Assembly: GCA_012959805.1 (NCBI GenBank)
Contig: DUCN01000026.1
Location: 124,001 to 188,000 of the forward strand
Source: Myxococcales bacterium
GTDB taxonomy: Bacteria; Myxococcota_A; UBA9160; UBA4427
Length of the DNA stretch: 64,000 bases
Direction of reading: 5' to 3'
Part shown: in pieces, positions 26,940 to 35,199 of the stretch
Layout: every line of letters begins with the position of its first letter
Position numbering within the stretch: position 1 is the stretch's first letter
The notes under the pieces: model-generated
Told to the model about the DNA's origin: nothing
The model's database searches: none
Seen by the model: only the letters and a program-made list of their open reading frames with translations
Position numbers and translations under genes: made by a program

Positions 26940-28490
26940 TCAGCCGCCTCGAAGCACCGTCCCATCCGAAATGATCTCGACGCTGGCTTCCTCATTGACC
27001 AAGGCGACCTCGCCTTCGATGGAAACATTCGCCCCGAACTGATGATCGCCTAACACGGATAATCGACGACACTTCGTAAGGCTCGGCGCTCCAGCTGGAA
27101 ATCGACTTTGAAGATCGTCGACGTGCTTGAAGAAAATCGGATCGAGATCGATTACGCGAATTCGATTGGCCTCGGCATCCACGGGGATCATCCGGAAATC
27201 CTCACTCACTTCATACGCATCAGACCAGAGGCTCAATAGGTCATTCGTCGTCTTGACCGGTGCGAAGCGCTCTCGCGAGACTACGATCGCCTCAGCCCCT
27301 TCGAAGCACTCAATCGCCGAGCCCATTGCCGTCTCGAGTTGATAACAGAGCGGGCTCTTCTCATCAGTTGGTTGTACATGCTTCTCGTTCTTCATGACGG
27401 GCAAGGGCAATCCGTCGGGCGAATCTTCGAACTTCTGTGCCAATGCGTCGAGATCAACCCAGAGGTTATTCGTGTTGAAGTAGGCATGGCGCTGAGTATC
27501 CTGAAATGCCGACGTGTCTTCCTCTGCGCATTGAGCGGTTTCGCGCAGCATCAGCCGACCGTCGCGCCATGCTAGATGTCCACCCTTCTTGTCAGATTCC
27601 GTGCGCTCCGCCACTTCCATCAAGAATGGAATTTCCTTCGACGCGAACCAGCCCAGAATACTTGGATCCAGAACGGCACCGAGATTGTCCGCGTTCGAGA
27701 GGAACGCATATCGAATGCCCTTGTCGCGCAATGTGCGGAGCATGCCCGAACTCTCGAGGGCAATGTAGATGTCGCCATGACCGGGTGGGCACCAGGCCAG
27801 GGCTTCATCGTCGGGCCAGTCGATGGGCGTCCAGGATTCCGCATCGATGCGCGGAACCTTGTGTTGAACGAAATCAAGCGGAATACCCGATTCAAGGCCA
27901 GGATGGGCGGCCAAGGCCGCGAGCGAATCCTCGCGTGTGCGATAGCTATTCATGAGGACCAGAGGCAATTCGGTCCCCCAGTTTTCGCGCTGCCAAAGAA
28001 TCTGCCGAGCGATGAGATCGAGAAACGAAACACCCGGACGCACCGGAAGCAGACTCTTCGCCTTCGACAGGCCCATGGACGTACCGAGTCCGCCGTTCAG
28101 CTTGATGACGACGGTCTTCGATGCGGCGCGATGACCCGCTTCGGTGAAATTCTCGAGGTCACAGGCCGCTGGCAAGGATTCCACGGGCGTGATCGCGACT
28201 TCGGAAATCGTCGTCGCGCCTCCAGCCGAGACGAAACGCAATGCCGCCAGAAAACTGCGGATCGCGATCTCCGGCAGTCCCTCGCCCCGCATGCGCGCCT
28301 CGAACTTCGCCAACCCTGTGTCATCCAATACGTAACCCTGCTCGCCCGTCAAAAATTCCCCCATCTCGTCTGTGTGATCCTTGGCACGAATAGGGGTGAC
28401 AAGGCCTTCGCGAAAGACTTGGTACTGACTTCGGCCTGATTGTTCCAGAGTTTTCGCCCAATCTCTCCCCACTGCCCTCGTCACCGCCAT
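26940..28490 (-). CDS. UTP--glucose-1-phosphate uridylyltransferase (eukaryotic-type UDPGP family)
   Basis: A 516-residue UDPGP-family (PF01704) pyrophosphorylase. The nucleotide loop KLNGGLGTSMGLSKAKSLLP, CPPGHGDIYIAL, AFLSNADNLGAVLD and FNTNNLWVDL are family signatures. It makes UDP-glucose from UTP and glucose-1-phosphate for polysaccharide or glycolipid synthesis. This long eukaryote-like family differs from bacterial GalU. ATG at 28490 gives the full frame; an internal Met near residue 43 is an alternative. It diverges from the DUF3604 gene across 65 bases. Confidence 0.9.
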   Translation of the reverse strand: MAVTRAVGRDWAKTLEQSGRSQYQVFREGLVTPIRAKDHTDEMGEFLTGEQGYVLDDTGLAKFEARMRGEGLPEIAIRSFLAALRFVSAGGATTISEVAITPVESLPAACDLENFTEAGHRAASKTVVIKLNGGLGTSMGLSKAKSLLPVRPGVSFLDLIARQILWQRENWGTELPLVLMNSYRTREDSLAALAAHPGLESGIPLDFVQHKVPRIDAESWTPIDWPDDEALAWCPPGHGDIYIALESSGMLRTLRDKGIRYAFLSNADNLGAVLDPSILGWFASKEIPFLMEVAERTESDKKGGHLAWRDGRLMLRETAQCAEEDTSAFQDTQRHAYFNTNNLWVDLDALAQKFEDSPDGLPLPVMKNEKHVQPTDEKSPLCYQLETAMGSAIECFEGAEAIVVSRERFAPVKTTNDLLSLWSDAYEVSEDFRMIPVDAEANRIRVIDLDPIFFKHVDDLQSRFPAGAPSLTKCRRLSVLGDHQFGANVSIEGEVALVNEEASVEIISDGTVLRGG

Positions 28491-28555
28491 GAAGAGCTAG
28501 CCTTGCCTGGAATCACCAATTCCGACAACACGTCCACGAAGGCCACGGACATCAC

Positions 28556-30559
28556 ATGAATCGAACGAACATCCTGACTGGCGTCGCCTTCATCGTCGTC
28601 CTCTCCGCCTCCTCGACGGGTGCAGCGAAGGCATTGGAGACAACGGCCAGGACGTCTGCGCCCCCCAACGCGCGATCCGCGCCGAGTTCGACAGACCAGG
28701 CTGAGTTCTTCAGCAACCGCCCGGCCTCCCTCCCCTATAAGATGACGGAGGCCCGGGATCCCTGCGCAGAATGGACCAAACTCCGCCGCCCCTTCTTCGG
28801 CGATCTTCACGTCCACACCGCCCGCTCCCAGGATGCATCGACCCAGGACACCCGAGTATCCCCGGCCGATGCCTACCGGTTCGCCCGAGGTGCGCGCCTC
28901 GGCATTCAGCCCTTCGACGAAGAGGACAACGCGCTTCGAAGCGTTCAGCTCGCACGACCTCTCGACTTTGCGGCGGTGACCGATCATGCCAACCAGATCG
29001 GTGAAGTCCATATCTGCCAGACGCCGGGTCTGCCCGGTCATGACTCGATGGTCTGCCGGCTCTACCGAAGGTATCCCCGTGTCGCGTTCTACGTCATGAA
29101 CGCACGCTACTCACTCTTCCAGTCTCGCTGGGGATTCTGTGGCGACGACAGCGAACACTGCCTCGCGGCCGCCGGCGTCGTCTGGAACGAACATCGACGC
29201 GCCGCGGAAAGCGCCTATGACCGCAGTGATCGATGCGAGTTCACGACCTTTGTCGCCTATGAATGGACGGCGGCGATCGAAGGCGCAGGACACCTTCATC
29301 GCAATGTGATCTTTCGCAATGAACGTGTCCCCGCACTCCCCATCAGCGTGATGGAGACGGGACCCATGGCGATCAATCTCTGGAGTCGCCTCGACGACGA
29401 ATGTCGTGATGGACAGGAGGGATGCGAGTCGCTCACGATTCCCCACAATTCGAATTGGAGTAAGGGCTCGATCTTTTCGTCGGCAGTCCGGTTACACGAC
29501 GAGATCCATCCCGGCGAAGCTGCGATTCGTGCCCGATATGATCGGCTGGTCGAAGTCATGCAGCACAAGGGCGAATCGGAGTGCGCGCTGGTCCCCGGTG
29601 TCACCGACGAAGGCTGTCTTTTCGAGAAGGCGCCTAACACCCATAATCCGGGATTCGGCAAACCGGAACTCGAAGCCATCAATTTTTCACGGGACGCCTT
29701 AAAACGCGGACTCGCCCTCGAACCGGACCTCGCCACCAATCCATTCAAGTTCGGCCTGATCGGCAGCACCGATACCCATCTCGGAACGCCAGGCCTGGTG
29801 ATGGAACGGGGCTTCCAGGGCCACGGGGGGGCAGGCAAGCCAAGCACGGAAGCCCTCTCGGGCGGCTTTCGGGATGTGACGACCCTGAACCCAGGTGGAC
29901 TGGCGGTGCTCTGGGCCGAGGAAAACGCACGCGACGCGCTCTTTGAGTCAATGCGACGAAGAGAAGCATATGGGACGAGCGGCACACGGCCGACCCTGCG
30001 CTTCTTTGGCGGCTGGGATTACGGCCCCGAGGCGTGTACAAGCGGCGATCCTGCAGTCGTTGGTTACGCCCGGGGTGTGCCGATGGGCGGGGACCTGCAT
30101 GCCCGACCGGAGGGCGCGGACTCGCCCACATTCCTGGTCGCGGCTTCCCGCGACCCCCATCCCAACGGTGCCGATCTCGATCGAATCGAAATCGTGAAAG
30201 GCTGGATCGAAGACGGAGTTGCCCGAGAGCAGGTCCTGACCGTTGCCGGGGGTAACCGTAGCGAGAATGTCGGGGTCGATGTCTCCACCTGTGAAAGGCA
30301 AGGCGTCGGAAGAACCCATTTCTGTTCGGTCTGGCAGGACCCCGCATTCGATGCCGCGCAATCGGCTTTCTACTACGCGCGACTACTCGAGAACCCCAGC
30401 TGCCGGTGGACGCAATGGGCCTGCGTCGATGCGGGCGTTCGATGCGACGATCCGGAAACGATTGCGGAGGGATTCGAGGCGTGTTGTACGGATGAACTTC
30501 CCAAGACAATTCAAGAACGTGCCTGGAGCTCACCCATCTGGTATACGCCAGCGCCCTAG
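28556..30559 (+). CDS. Secreted DUF3604 (PHP-like) protein
   Basis: A 667-residue exported protein. An N-terminal signal peptide of about 28 residues (hydrophobic core FIVVLSAS) is followed by FFGDLHVHTARSQDAS. That and FAAVTDHANQIGE are the metal-ligand motifs of PHP-type phosphoesterases as conserved in DUF3604. Later FGLIGSTDTHLGTPG and GGLAVLWAEENARDALFESM are also typical. About 14 cysteines suggest disulfides in the periplasm. DUF3604 has no proven reaction; metal-dependent hydrolysis of a phosphate or sulfate ester is inferred. Confidence 0.9.
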   Translation: MNRTNILTGVAFIVVLSASSTGAAKALETTARTSAPPNARSAPSSTDQAEFFSNRPASLPYKMTEARDPCAEWTKLRRPFFGDLHVHTARSQDASTQDTRVSPADAYRFARGARLGIQPFDEEDNALRSVQLARPLDFAAVTDHANQIGEVHICQTPGLPGHDSMVCRLYRRYPRVAFYVMNARYSLFQSRWGFCGDDSEHCLAAAGVVWNEHRRAAESAYDRSDRCEFTTFVAYEWTAAIEGAGHLHRNVIFRNERVPALPISVMETGPMAINLWSRLDDECRDGQEGCESLTIPHNSNWSKGSIFSSAVRLHDEIHPGEAAIRARYDRLVEVMQHKGESECALVPGVTDEGCLFEKAPNTHNPGFGKPELEAINFSRDALKRGLALEPDLATNPFKFGLIGSTDTHLGTPGLVMERGFQGHGGAGKPSTEALSGGFRDVTTLNPGGLAVLWAEENARDALFESMRRREAYGTSGTRPTLRFFGGWDYGPEACTSGDPAVVGYARGVPMGGDLHARPEGADSPTFLVAASRDPHPNGADLDRIEIVKGWIEDGVAREQVLTVAGGNRSENVGVDVSTCERQGVGRTHFCSVWQDPAFDAAQSAFYYARLLENPSCRWTQWACVDAGVRCDDPETIAEGFEACCTDELPKTIQERAWSSPIWYTPAP

Positions 30560-30596
30560 GCCTAGCAGGCTGGGGAACCCGAAATCTATGCTAGGC
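30560..30596. terminator. Inverted repeat between convergent genes
   Basis: GCCTAGCA (30560-30567) pairs perfectly with TGCTAGGC (30589-30596), loop 21 bases. It lies between the end of the DUF3604 gene and the stop codon of the MFS gene. It may serve as a bidirectional terminator, but there is no T-run. Confidence 0.35.
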
Positions 30597-31880
30597 GGTA
30601 TCGCCGATCGGCTTCGGAATTTTCACGACGAAGATCAGCGCGCCTCCGATGAAAATCAGTGCCGTCTGCACAAGAAAGCCCAGCTGATAACTGCCGGTGC
30701 TGGCGTAGAGTGTCTGGAACGCGACCATCGCCGAGGCGATGATCACGATCGAAAGCAATCCGCCGAGCCCCGCAGCACGGCCAAAATTCTCGCGACCAAA
30801 GCAGCGACCGATCGTCACGCCTTGAAGCGGCGCTACGCCACCAATGCCGAGTCCATAGATCGCTCCGGTCAGGAGAAAAAGGGTGTATCCCGGGTCAATG
30901 GTCAAGATCAGCCAGACCACGGCGTTGCCCAATACGACCACCGCCATCGCCGGCTTGATCGGAGCCATGTCGGCCCATTTCCCGAGAACGACCTTGCCTA
31001 GAAGTGAAAACGGCATCATCGCGAGGAAGAACGCCGAAGCCTGGAGTTCACTGAGCCCTAGATCCGTTCCATAGGGAACCACAATTGGCGTCAGCACGAG
31101 TGGCGAAGCCAGAATCAACCCGAAGCCCAAGGACAAAAGCCAGAGACGCCGGTCCGCCACGAGTTCCCGAGTTTCGAGAACCCGAGTCTGCGCTTCCGAA
31201 TCGGCTGACTGTGTCCCTTCAGCCACTTCATCGACAGGAGCGGAATCGCCGTCGGGCCATTGCCCAACCCGCTCGGGTCGACCGACTACGAATCCGGCAA
31301 AGGTCGGAAATCCAATCAATATCGTGAAGACACCTAACGCCATCATCGCCGAGCGCCATCCATACTGCCCTATGAGAAACTCAGCGCCGGCCGGCGCTAG
31401 GCCCGCGGCAATCGTGAGCCCCGCAGCGGAGATCCCAATGGCCAGCCCTCGCTGTCTCACAAACCAATGCGACACCAGCGCCATCGCAGGCAAGAATCCA
31501 AAGAGCGAAGCACCCAGCCCCACGACTCCGCAAAACAACACTGCGGCCTGCCAGAGTTCCGTCGCACGGGAAAGCAGAATGAGTCCAACACCCGCCAGTA
31601 GCGAGCCCGTTGCCATCATGGGGCGCGCCCATCCGCGATCAAGCAGCGCCCCTGCAAGCGGTCCCATGAGTCCCGTCACGACGAAAACGATGGCCATCCC
31701 CTGGCTCGTCGTCGAGCGAGTCACACCGAAGGACTCGCTCACGGGATCCACAAAATTCCCGAAGGCGGCCAGAGTGACGCCGCTCGCCAGGAAATTCGAA
31801 AGGAACCCGACCCCGACCATTCGCCAGCCGATGAAGCGTCCGCCATGAAGACCCGCTTGCGACCCGATCGATTCACTCAC
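30591..31880 (-). CDS. MFS transporter (monocarboxylate/OFA-like)
   Basis: A 429-residue protein with twelve predicted membrane helices in two halves, split by a hydrophilic loop of about 40 residues (GQWPDGDSAPVDEVAEG). The first half has the MFS signature region GALLDRGWARPMMATGSLL and HWFVRQRGLAIGISAAG, seen in monocarboxylate and oxalate/formate-type carriers. The second half has GKVVLGKWADMAPIK. The substrate is unknown; a small organic acid is a reasonable guess. Confidence 0.88.
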   Translation of the reverse strand: MSESIGSQAGLHGGRFIGWRMVGVGFLSNFLASGVTLAAFGNFVDPVSESFGVTRSTTSQGMAIVFVVTGLMGPLAGALLDRGWARPMMATGSLLAGVGLILLSRATELWQAAVLFCGVVGLGASLFGFLPAMALVSHWFVRQRGLAIGISAAGLTIAAGLAPAGAEFLIGQYGWRSAMMALGVFTILIGFPTFAGFVVGRPERVGQWPDGDSAPVDEVAEGTQSADSEAQTRVLETRELVADRRLWLLSLGFGLILASPLVLTPIVVPYGTDLGLSELQASAFFLAMMPFSLLGKVVLGKWADMAPIKPAMAVVVLGNAVVWLILTIDPGYTLFLLTGAIYGLGIGGVAPLQGVTIGRCFGRENFGRAAGLGGLLSIVIIASAMVAFQTLYASTGSYQLGFLVQTALIFIGGALIFVVKIPKPIGDTA

Positions 31881-31969
31881 GTCTGTTCATCCCACTCGAT
31901 GCGATCGCCATGAATCAGTCAAGACGAATCTCGAGTCTACGACAATCGGACAACTAAACCCCGAAGCCT

Positions 31970-33082
31970 CTAAGACGCGATGGAATCCATCAGCCCGGGG
32001 ATGAAGGGCACAACAAAGTTGGGGATGTCGCCGAGTTCGGAGTTCGCTGCCTTGAAGGCTTCAAATTTCAGGTCGAGAATGATGGCGTACCGAACGACGG
32101 CGAAGAGTTCGAACCATTCGATCCCCGCGACAGACCGACCCGTCAGGGCCTCCCATTCTCGATACACATCGCCGGGCTCGGGAAGACCGGGCAAGCGCTC
32201 GAGCGAGAGCCCTTCGCTATTGCAGCGGTCAATCCAGATCCACCAGGCCAGGTCGGTTCTCGGATCCGAAATATTCGCCATCTCCCAGTCGAGGATCGCG
32301 ACGGGAGAAGAATCCCGAAAAATGACATTGCCGACCCGCGAGTCTCCCCAACAAAGACTCGGCGTTCCGTCTTCCGGCATCGTCCGCTCGAGTCGCTGCC
32401 AGGCCTCGAGGATGCGGGGATCGGCATTGGCTCGACGTTGGGGCTTGAACATCGAGTCGAAGGTCCGGAACTCCTGCGCCAGAAGATTTTCGTGCTTCGC
32501 GGCACGCGGCAGGCGGCCCAGATCAATCCGATTCGGATCGATCTTCTCGAGGTCGATCCGATGAATCGCAGCGACGACTTCGAGGCCGCGATGCCACATG
32601 GTTTCCCGCTCGGCGGCGGAGACATCGTCCTTCAGCCAGCCGGCCGCATGAAAGGGAGGATTGTCCGGGGGAATCCGACCCTCACAGAAACCCATCACGT
32701 AGAAATCGCTGCCAACGATCGATGGGTCCGGTTCGTAACCGATAAGCGCGGGTGCGGGCAGTCCTTCGTCGGCCATGAGCGTCATCATCTGGAATTGCAT
32801 GAGCAGGTCATGCTTCTCGAAGACCTGGCTCGACAGCGGCGCCATTCGAAAGACGAATTTTTCCTGCGTCGGATCGGTCGCCGACACGCCCCGAGCCGCA
32901 GGCGTTCTCGCCCCGTGCGTCGACGTCACTTCGAGAATCAGGGTGACGCTGCTTTCACCACTGGCTTGGGGAAATGCCAGTTCGGCGATGTGAAGATCCC
33001 GGCGATCGGGCAGGGCTTTTTTGAGCCAGGCTTCTACACCAACGCGAATCTTTTCGAGATCTCCGATGTCTTGTTCGCCCAT
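31970..33082 (-). CDS. Phosphotransferase family protein (APH-like kinase fold)
   Basis: A 370-residue aminoglycoside-phosphotransferase-fold protein. The catalytic loop reads LCWGDSRVGNVIF, where the usual first His is Trp but the Asp and Asn are kept. The metal motif is AILDWEMANISDP. GFCEGRIPPDNPPFH and VMGFCEG-type hinge sequences match the group found beside acyl-CoA dehydrogenases (ACAD10/FadE36-like). The substrate is probably a hydroxyacyl or alcohol group rather than an antibiotic. It lies 25 bases after the DUF3127 gene on the same strand. Confidence 0.87.
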   Translation of the reverse strand: MGEQDIGDLEKIRVGVEAWLKKALPDRRDLHIAELAFPQASGESSVTLILEVTSTHGARTPAARGVSATDPTQEKFVFRMAPLSSQVFEKHDLLMQFQMMTLMADEGLPAPALIGYEPDPSIVGSDFYVMGFCEGRIPPDNPPFHAAGWLKDDVSAAERETMWHRGLEVVAAIHRIDLEKIDPNRIDLGRLPRAAKHENLLAQEFRTFDSMFKPQRRANADPRILEAWQRLERTMPEDGTPSLCWGDSRVGNVIFRDSSPVAILDWEMANISDPRTDLAWWIWIDRCNSEGLSLERLPGLPEPGDVYREWEALTGRSVAGIEWFELFAVVRYAIILDLKFEAFKAANSELGDIPNFVVPFIPGLMDSIAS

Positions 33083-33106
33083 AACCGGTCGAGACCTCGG
33101 ACAGAT

Positions 33107-33508
33107 CTAGAAAGGAATATCGTCGTCGTCGGTGGGTGGCGGGGGCTCGCTTCCGGGCTGGCCCGCGCTGCCGGAACTGTCTCCCGAGGCGCTGCCCCCG
33201 GGCGGCGGCGAGGACTGGGAATCGCCGACCCGATCGATCGACCAGACTTCCAGACTATTGAAGAATCGAACCTCGCCCTTCGGGCTCGTCCATTCCCGTC
33301 CACGAAGACTGAACTCGACAGCAACTTCATGGCCGGTATCGATTCCGTCAAGGGCGTCGCAGCGATCGCCGGTGAGTTGGAACATCACGTACTGCGGATA
33401 ACGCGTGGCGCTGTCGAGTTCGAGAACGAACTCGCGCTTGCGGAAGCGATCGGTGATTTGAGCGGCATCGAATGTCGCGTGAATTTTTCCCTGGATCTGC
33501 ATGTTCAT
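33107..33508 (-). CDS. DUF3127 OB-fold protein with SSB-like acidic C-terminal tip
   Basis: A 133-residue protein. Residues 1-95 match DUF3127, a small OB-fold domain: KIHATFDAAQITDRFRKREF, YPQYVMFQLTGDRCDALD and LRGREWTSPKGEVRFFNSLE. A low-complexity Ser/Gly/Pro linker follows and the chain ends in TDDDDIPF. That end is nearly identical to the DDDIPF tip by which single-stranded DNA-binding protein recruits partner enzymes. A role in DNA transactions is inferred from this layout only. It is followed by the phosphotransferase gene. Confidence 0.82.
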   Translation of the reverse strand: MNMQIQGKIHATFDAAQITDRFRKREFVLELDSATRYPQYVMFQLTGDRCDALDGIDTGHEVAVEFSLRGREWTSPKGEVRFFNSLEVWSIDRVGDSQSSPPPGGSASGDSSGSAGQPGSEPPPPTDDDDIPF

Positions 33509-33609
33509 CGGTCTTGGCCCACCCTTTCCGCGCGCACGTTAGCGCGGCCGAAGGCGGTTGTGGGCGCTTGCGTTCCGGGATCCCGAAGAAAACGCAAGAA
33601 TGATTCGGA

Positions 33610-34038
33610 TCAATCTCGACGTGCGCTCAGACCCAGTCAGATCAGCCCGAGACCCGATAAAATGGCGCTGTTGGGCTCAGGAACGGCCGTGGCTCCGCGC
33701 GGCAGAAGCGGCACATTTCTCGCGAATTGGGTCAGAAAGGTCTCGGTCGAACCCGCCGCGACGGCGGCGCTCCATTGGAACCCGCCCGCAAAGTCGTCGG
33801 GACCGAAGGGCAAACCCGTATTGTCAATTTTGTCGACATGGTTGTCGGTCGGGTTGTCGGTCAGGTCCCGCAGGAGTGTTCGCCAAGACGTCAGTCCGCG
33901 GGGCGGACACTCGATCAGTTGCGCATTGGGCTGCTCCAGACGCGTCGGTACACGATGCCTCTGAAGTTCCGTCGGGCTGATGGGGGTTTCGCCGCAGGCG
34001 AGATCCGGTAAAAATCGGGTTCTGCCGTTGATCATCAA
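33610..34038 (-). pseudogene. Decayed PEP-CTERM protein gene
   Basis: On the minus strand a 133-codon frame ends in GATAVPEPNSAILSGLGLI followed by TGA (33637-33639). In the same frame it continues with LGLSARRD before a second stop. VPEP, a hydrophobic stretch and an Arg cluster are the parts of a PEP-CTERM sorting tag, here interrupted by one stop. The segment before it (TGLPFGPDDFAGGFQWS, AAGSTETFLTQF) looks like a real mature domain. The first 40 codons look like frameshifted sequence, and no signal peptide is in frame. A 12-base direct repeat (33840-33863) lies inside. Probably a pseudogene. Confidence 0.6.
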
Positions 34039-34088
34039 AGTGGATGTGCTCGGGTTGCGCCTCGAATGCCGGAGGCTTAGTCAGGCGC

Positions 34089-34871
34089 CTATTTGGCTGC
34101 CATGCACTCCCGGCGAAGCCAATTCGTCACGAGACGAGCCAGCGCGATCCGCTGCCCCGAAAAGGAATGGTCAGCGAACTCAAAAACGGATGCTTCCAGG
34201 GAGTCGGCACCAGCGCGTTCGAGTGCTTCGACCAAGGGGGCATGATGCATGCCGGCGCGGGTCACGACGTCGCGGGCCCCCGCGATCAGGAGTAGCTTCT
34301 TCCGTGCTAGCTGGTCGATGTGGGAGGTCGTGTCGAATCGATCCGCATGCTGTGCAATCTCCTCGACCAAAGCCTTGCCGCCGGGCCCCTTGATCGGCCC
34401 AGACCATCCATCCACGCTCGCAGCAAATCCGGCAGCGACCTCGGGCTCTTCTGTAATCGTCCGCGCCAGGCCGCCGAGATTGGCACCGGCAATCGAAACG
34501 ATGCAGCTCACTGCGTCGATCTCGGCGCCTGCGACCAGACTCGCGTACCCACCCATGCTATGTCCGACCAAGGCTAGGCGGTCAACATCGATTCGATGGG
34601 TCTCGGCGAAGGTGGGCTGATGAATCGCGCGAACAACCTCACCCACGTCTTCGATGACATGCAAAAACGAAAACGTCCCGCCGCTTCCCCACGCGCCGCG
34701 ATAGTGAAAGAAGACCGCGTTCCAGCCCGCGCGACGAATCGCCTGGGCGAGATCGAGATTTCGCTCGTTGCCTGGAAAGCCATGTAGAAGAAGGACCGTT
34801 GGATGAGGTCCGCGCCCTTGCGCCACGTAGACGATGGCGTTTAGATTGGCACCATTCGATTGAAAACCCAC
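34089..34871 (-). CDS. Alpha/beta hydrolase (mature part of a split lipoprotein)
   Basis: A 260-residue alpha/beta hydrolase from a GTG start. The oxyanion region is VLLLHGFPGNERNL. The nucleophile is Ser105 in LVGHSMGGYAS, the acid Asp is in LLIAGARDVVTRAG, and the His is in FEFADHSFSG. There is no ribosome site before the GTG, and the frame runs on upstream with sensible sequence (FDLEYPPAIGDV). Just upstream, in another frame, is a lipoprotein signal peptide; a 7-base tandem repeat separates the two. With one repeat fewer they would form a 326-residue lipoprotein. The true start is therefore probably 35076 with a frame change. Substrate unknown; likely an ester or amide. Confidence 0.8.
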   Translation of the reverse strand: MGFQSNGANLNAIVYVAQGRGPHPTVLLLHGFPGNERNLDLAQAIRRAGWNAVFFHYRGAWGSGGTFSFLHVIEDVGEVVRAIHQPTFAETHRIDVDRLALVGHSMGGYASLVAGAEIDAVSCIVSIAGANLGGLARTITEEPEVAAGFAASVDGWSGPIKGPGGKALVEEIAQHADRFDTTSHIDQLARKKLLLIAGARDVVTRAGMHHAPLVEALERAGADSLEASVFEFADHSFSGQRIALARLVTNWLRRECMAAK

Positions 34872-34893
34872 ATCACCGATCGCGGGCGGATAC

Positions 34894-35076
34894 TCAAGAT
34901 CGAAGTGGAGAAGGTCGCTGGTCGCTGGTCGCTGGGTCTAATTTGGACGGAATCGATATCGGGTCCGCCTCGGATCGGTCCTCGATGGAAATGGAAAAGC
35001 AGGCCGTCAACGAAATCAGGAGTACGAGCAAGAGCCCGGTGGGAAAGACAGAGAACGTCTTCGATTCAGAATTCAT
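34894..35076 (-). pseudogene. Out-of-frame lipoprotein signal peptide of the hydrolase
   Basis: Sixty codons beginning with MNSESKTFSVFPTG, then a hydrophobic core LLLVLLISLTAC with a good lipobox ending in Cys26, then a short hydrophilic stretch. The frame passes through a 7-base tandem repeat and stops 17 bases past it (34894-34896). The neighbouring hydrolase lacks a signal peptide and has extra in-frame coding sequence up to this point. I read this as the 5' part of the same gene. Confidence 0.65.
34913..34933 (+). repeat. Three-copy 7-bp tandem repeat (GGTCGCT) inside the lipoprotein-hydrolase frame
   Basis: GGTCGCT is repeated exactly three times in a row (34913-34919, 34920-34926, 34927-34933) and followed by GG of a partial copy. 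Seven is not a multiple of three, so gain or loss of a unit changes the frame. With three copies the signal peptide and hydrolase are out of frame; with two copies they join in frame. Confidence 0.9.
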
Positions 35077-35199
35077 CGCGGCAGAATAGATCGGATCCAG
35101 GATCGTGCCGCACGCCCTGCGATTGACCTAGACTGCCTCGGCTCAATTATTTCGCGACGGGCTCATCGACCCATGTCCGTCGGCAACCAGGAGACACAC

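Noticed and set aside
27576..28439. 287-codon plus-strand frame
   Set aside because: Complement of the UDP-glucose pyrophosphorylase gene, no motifs.
33637..33639. TGA inside the PEP-CTERM remnant as a second selenocysteine codon
   Set aside because: It falls in a hydrophobic sorting tag where no redox residue is expected, and the upstream part of the gene also looks decayed.
32438..33964. 508-codon open frame on the plus strand
   Set aside because: It covers two good minus-strand genes (phosphotransferase and DUF3127) and reads as their complement.
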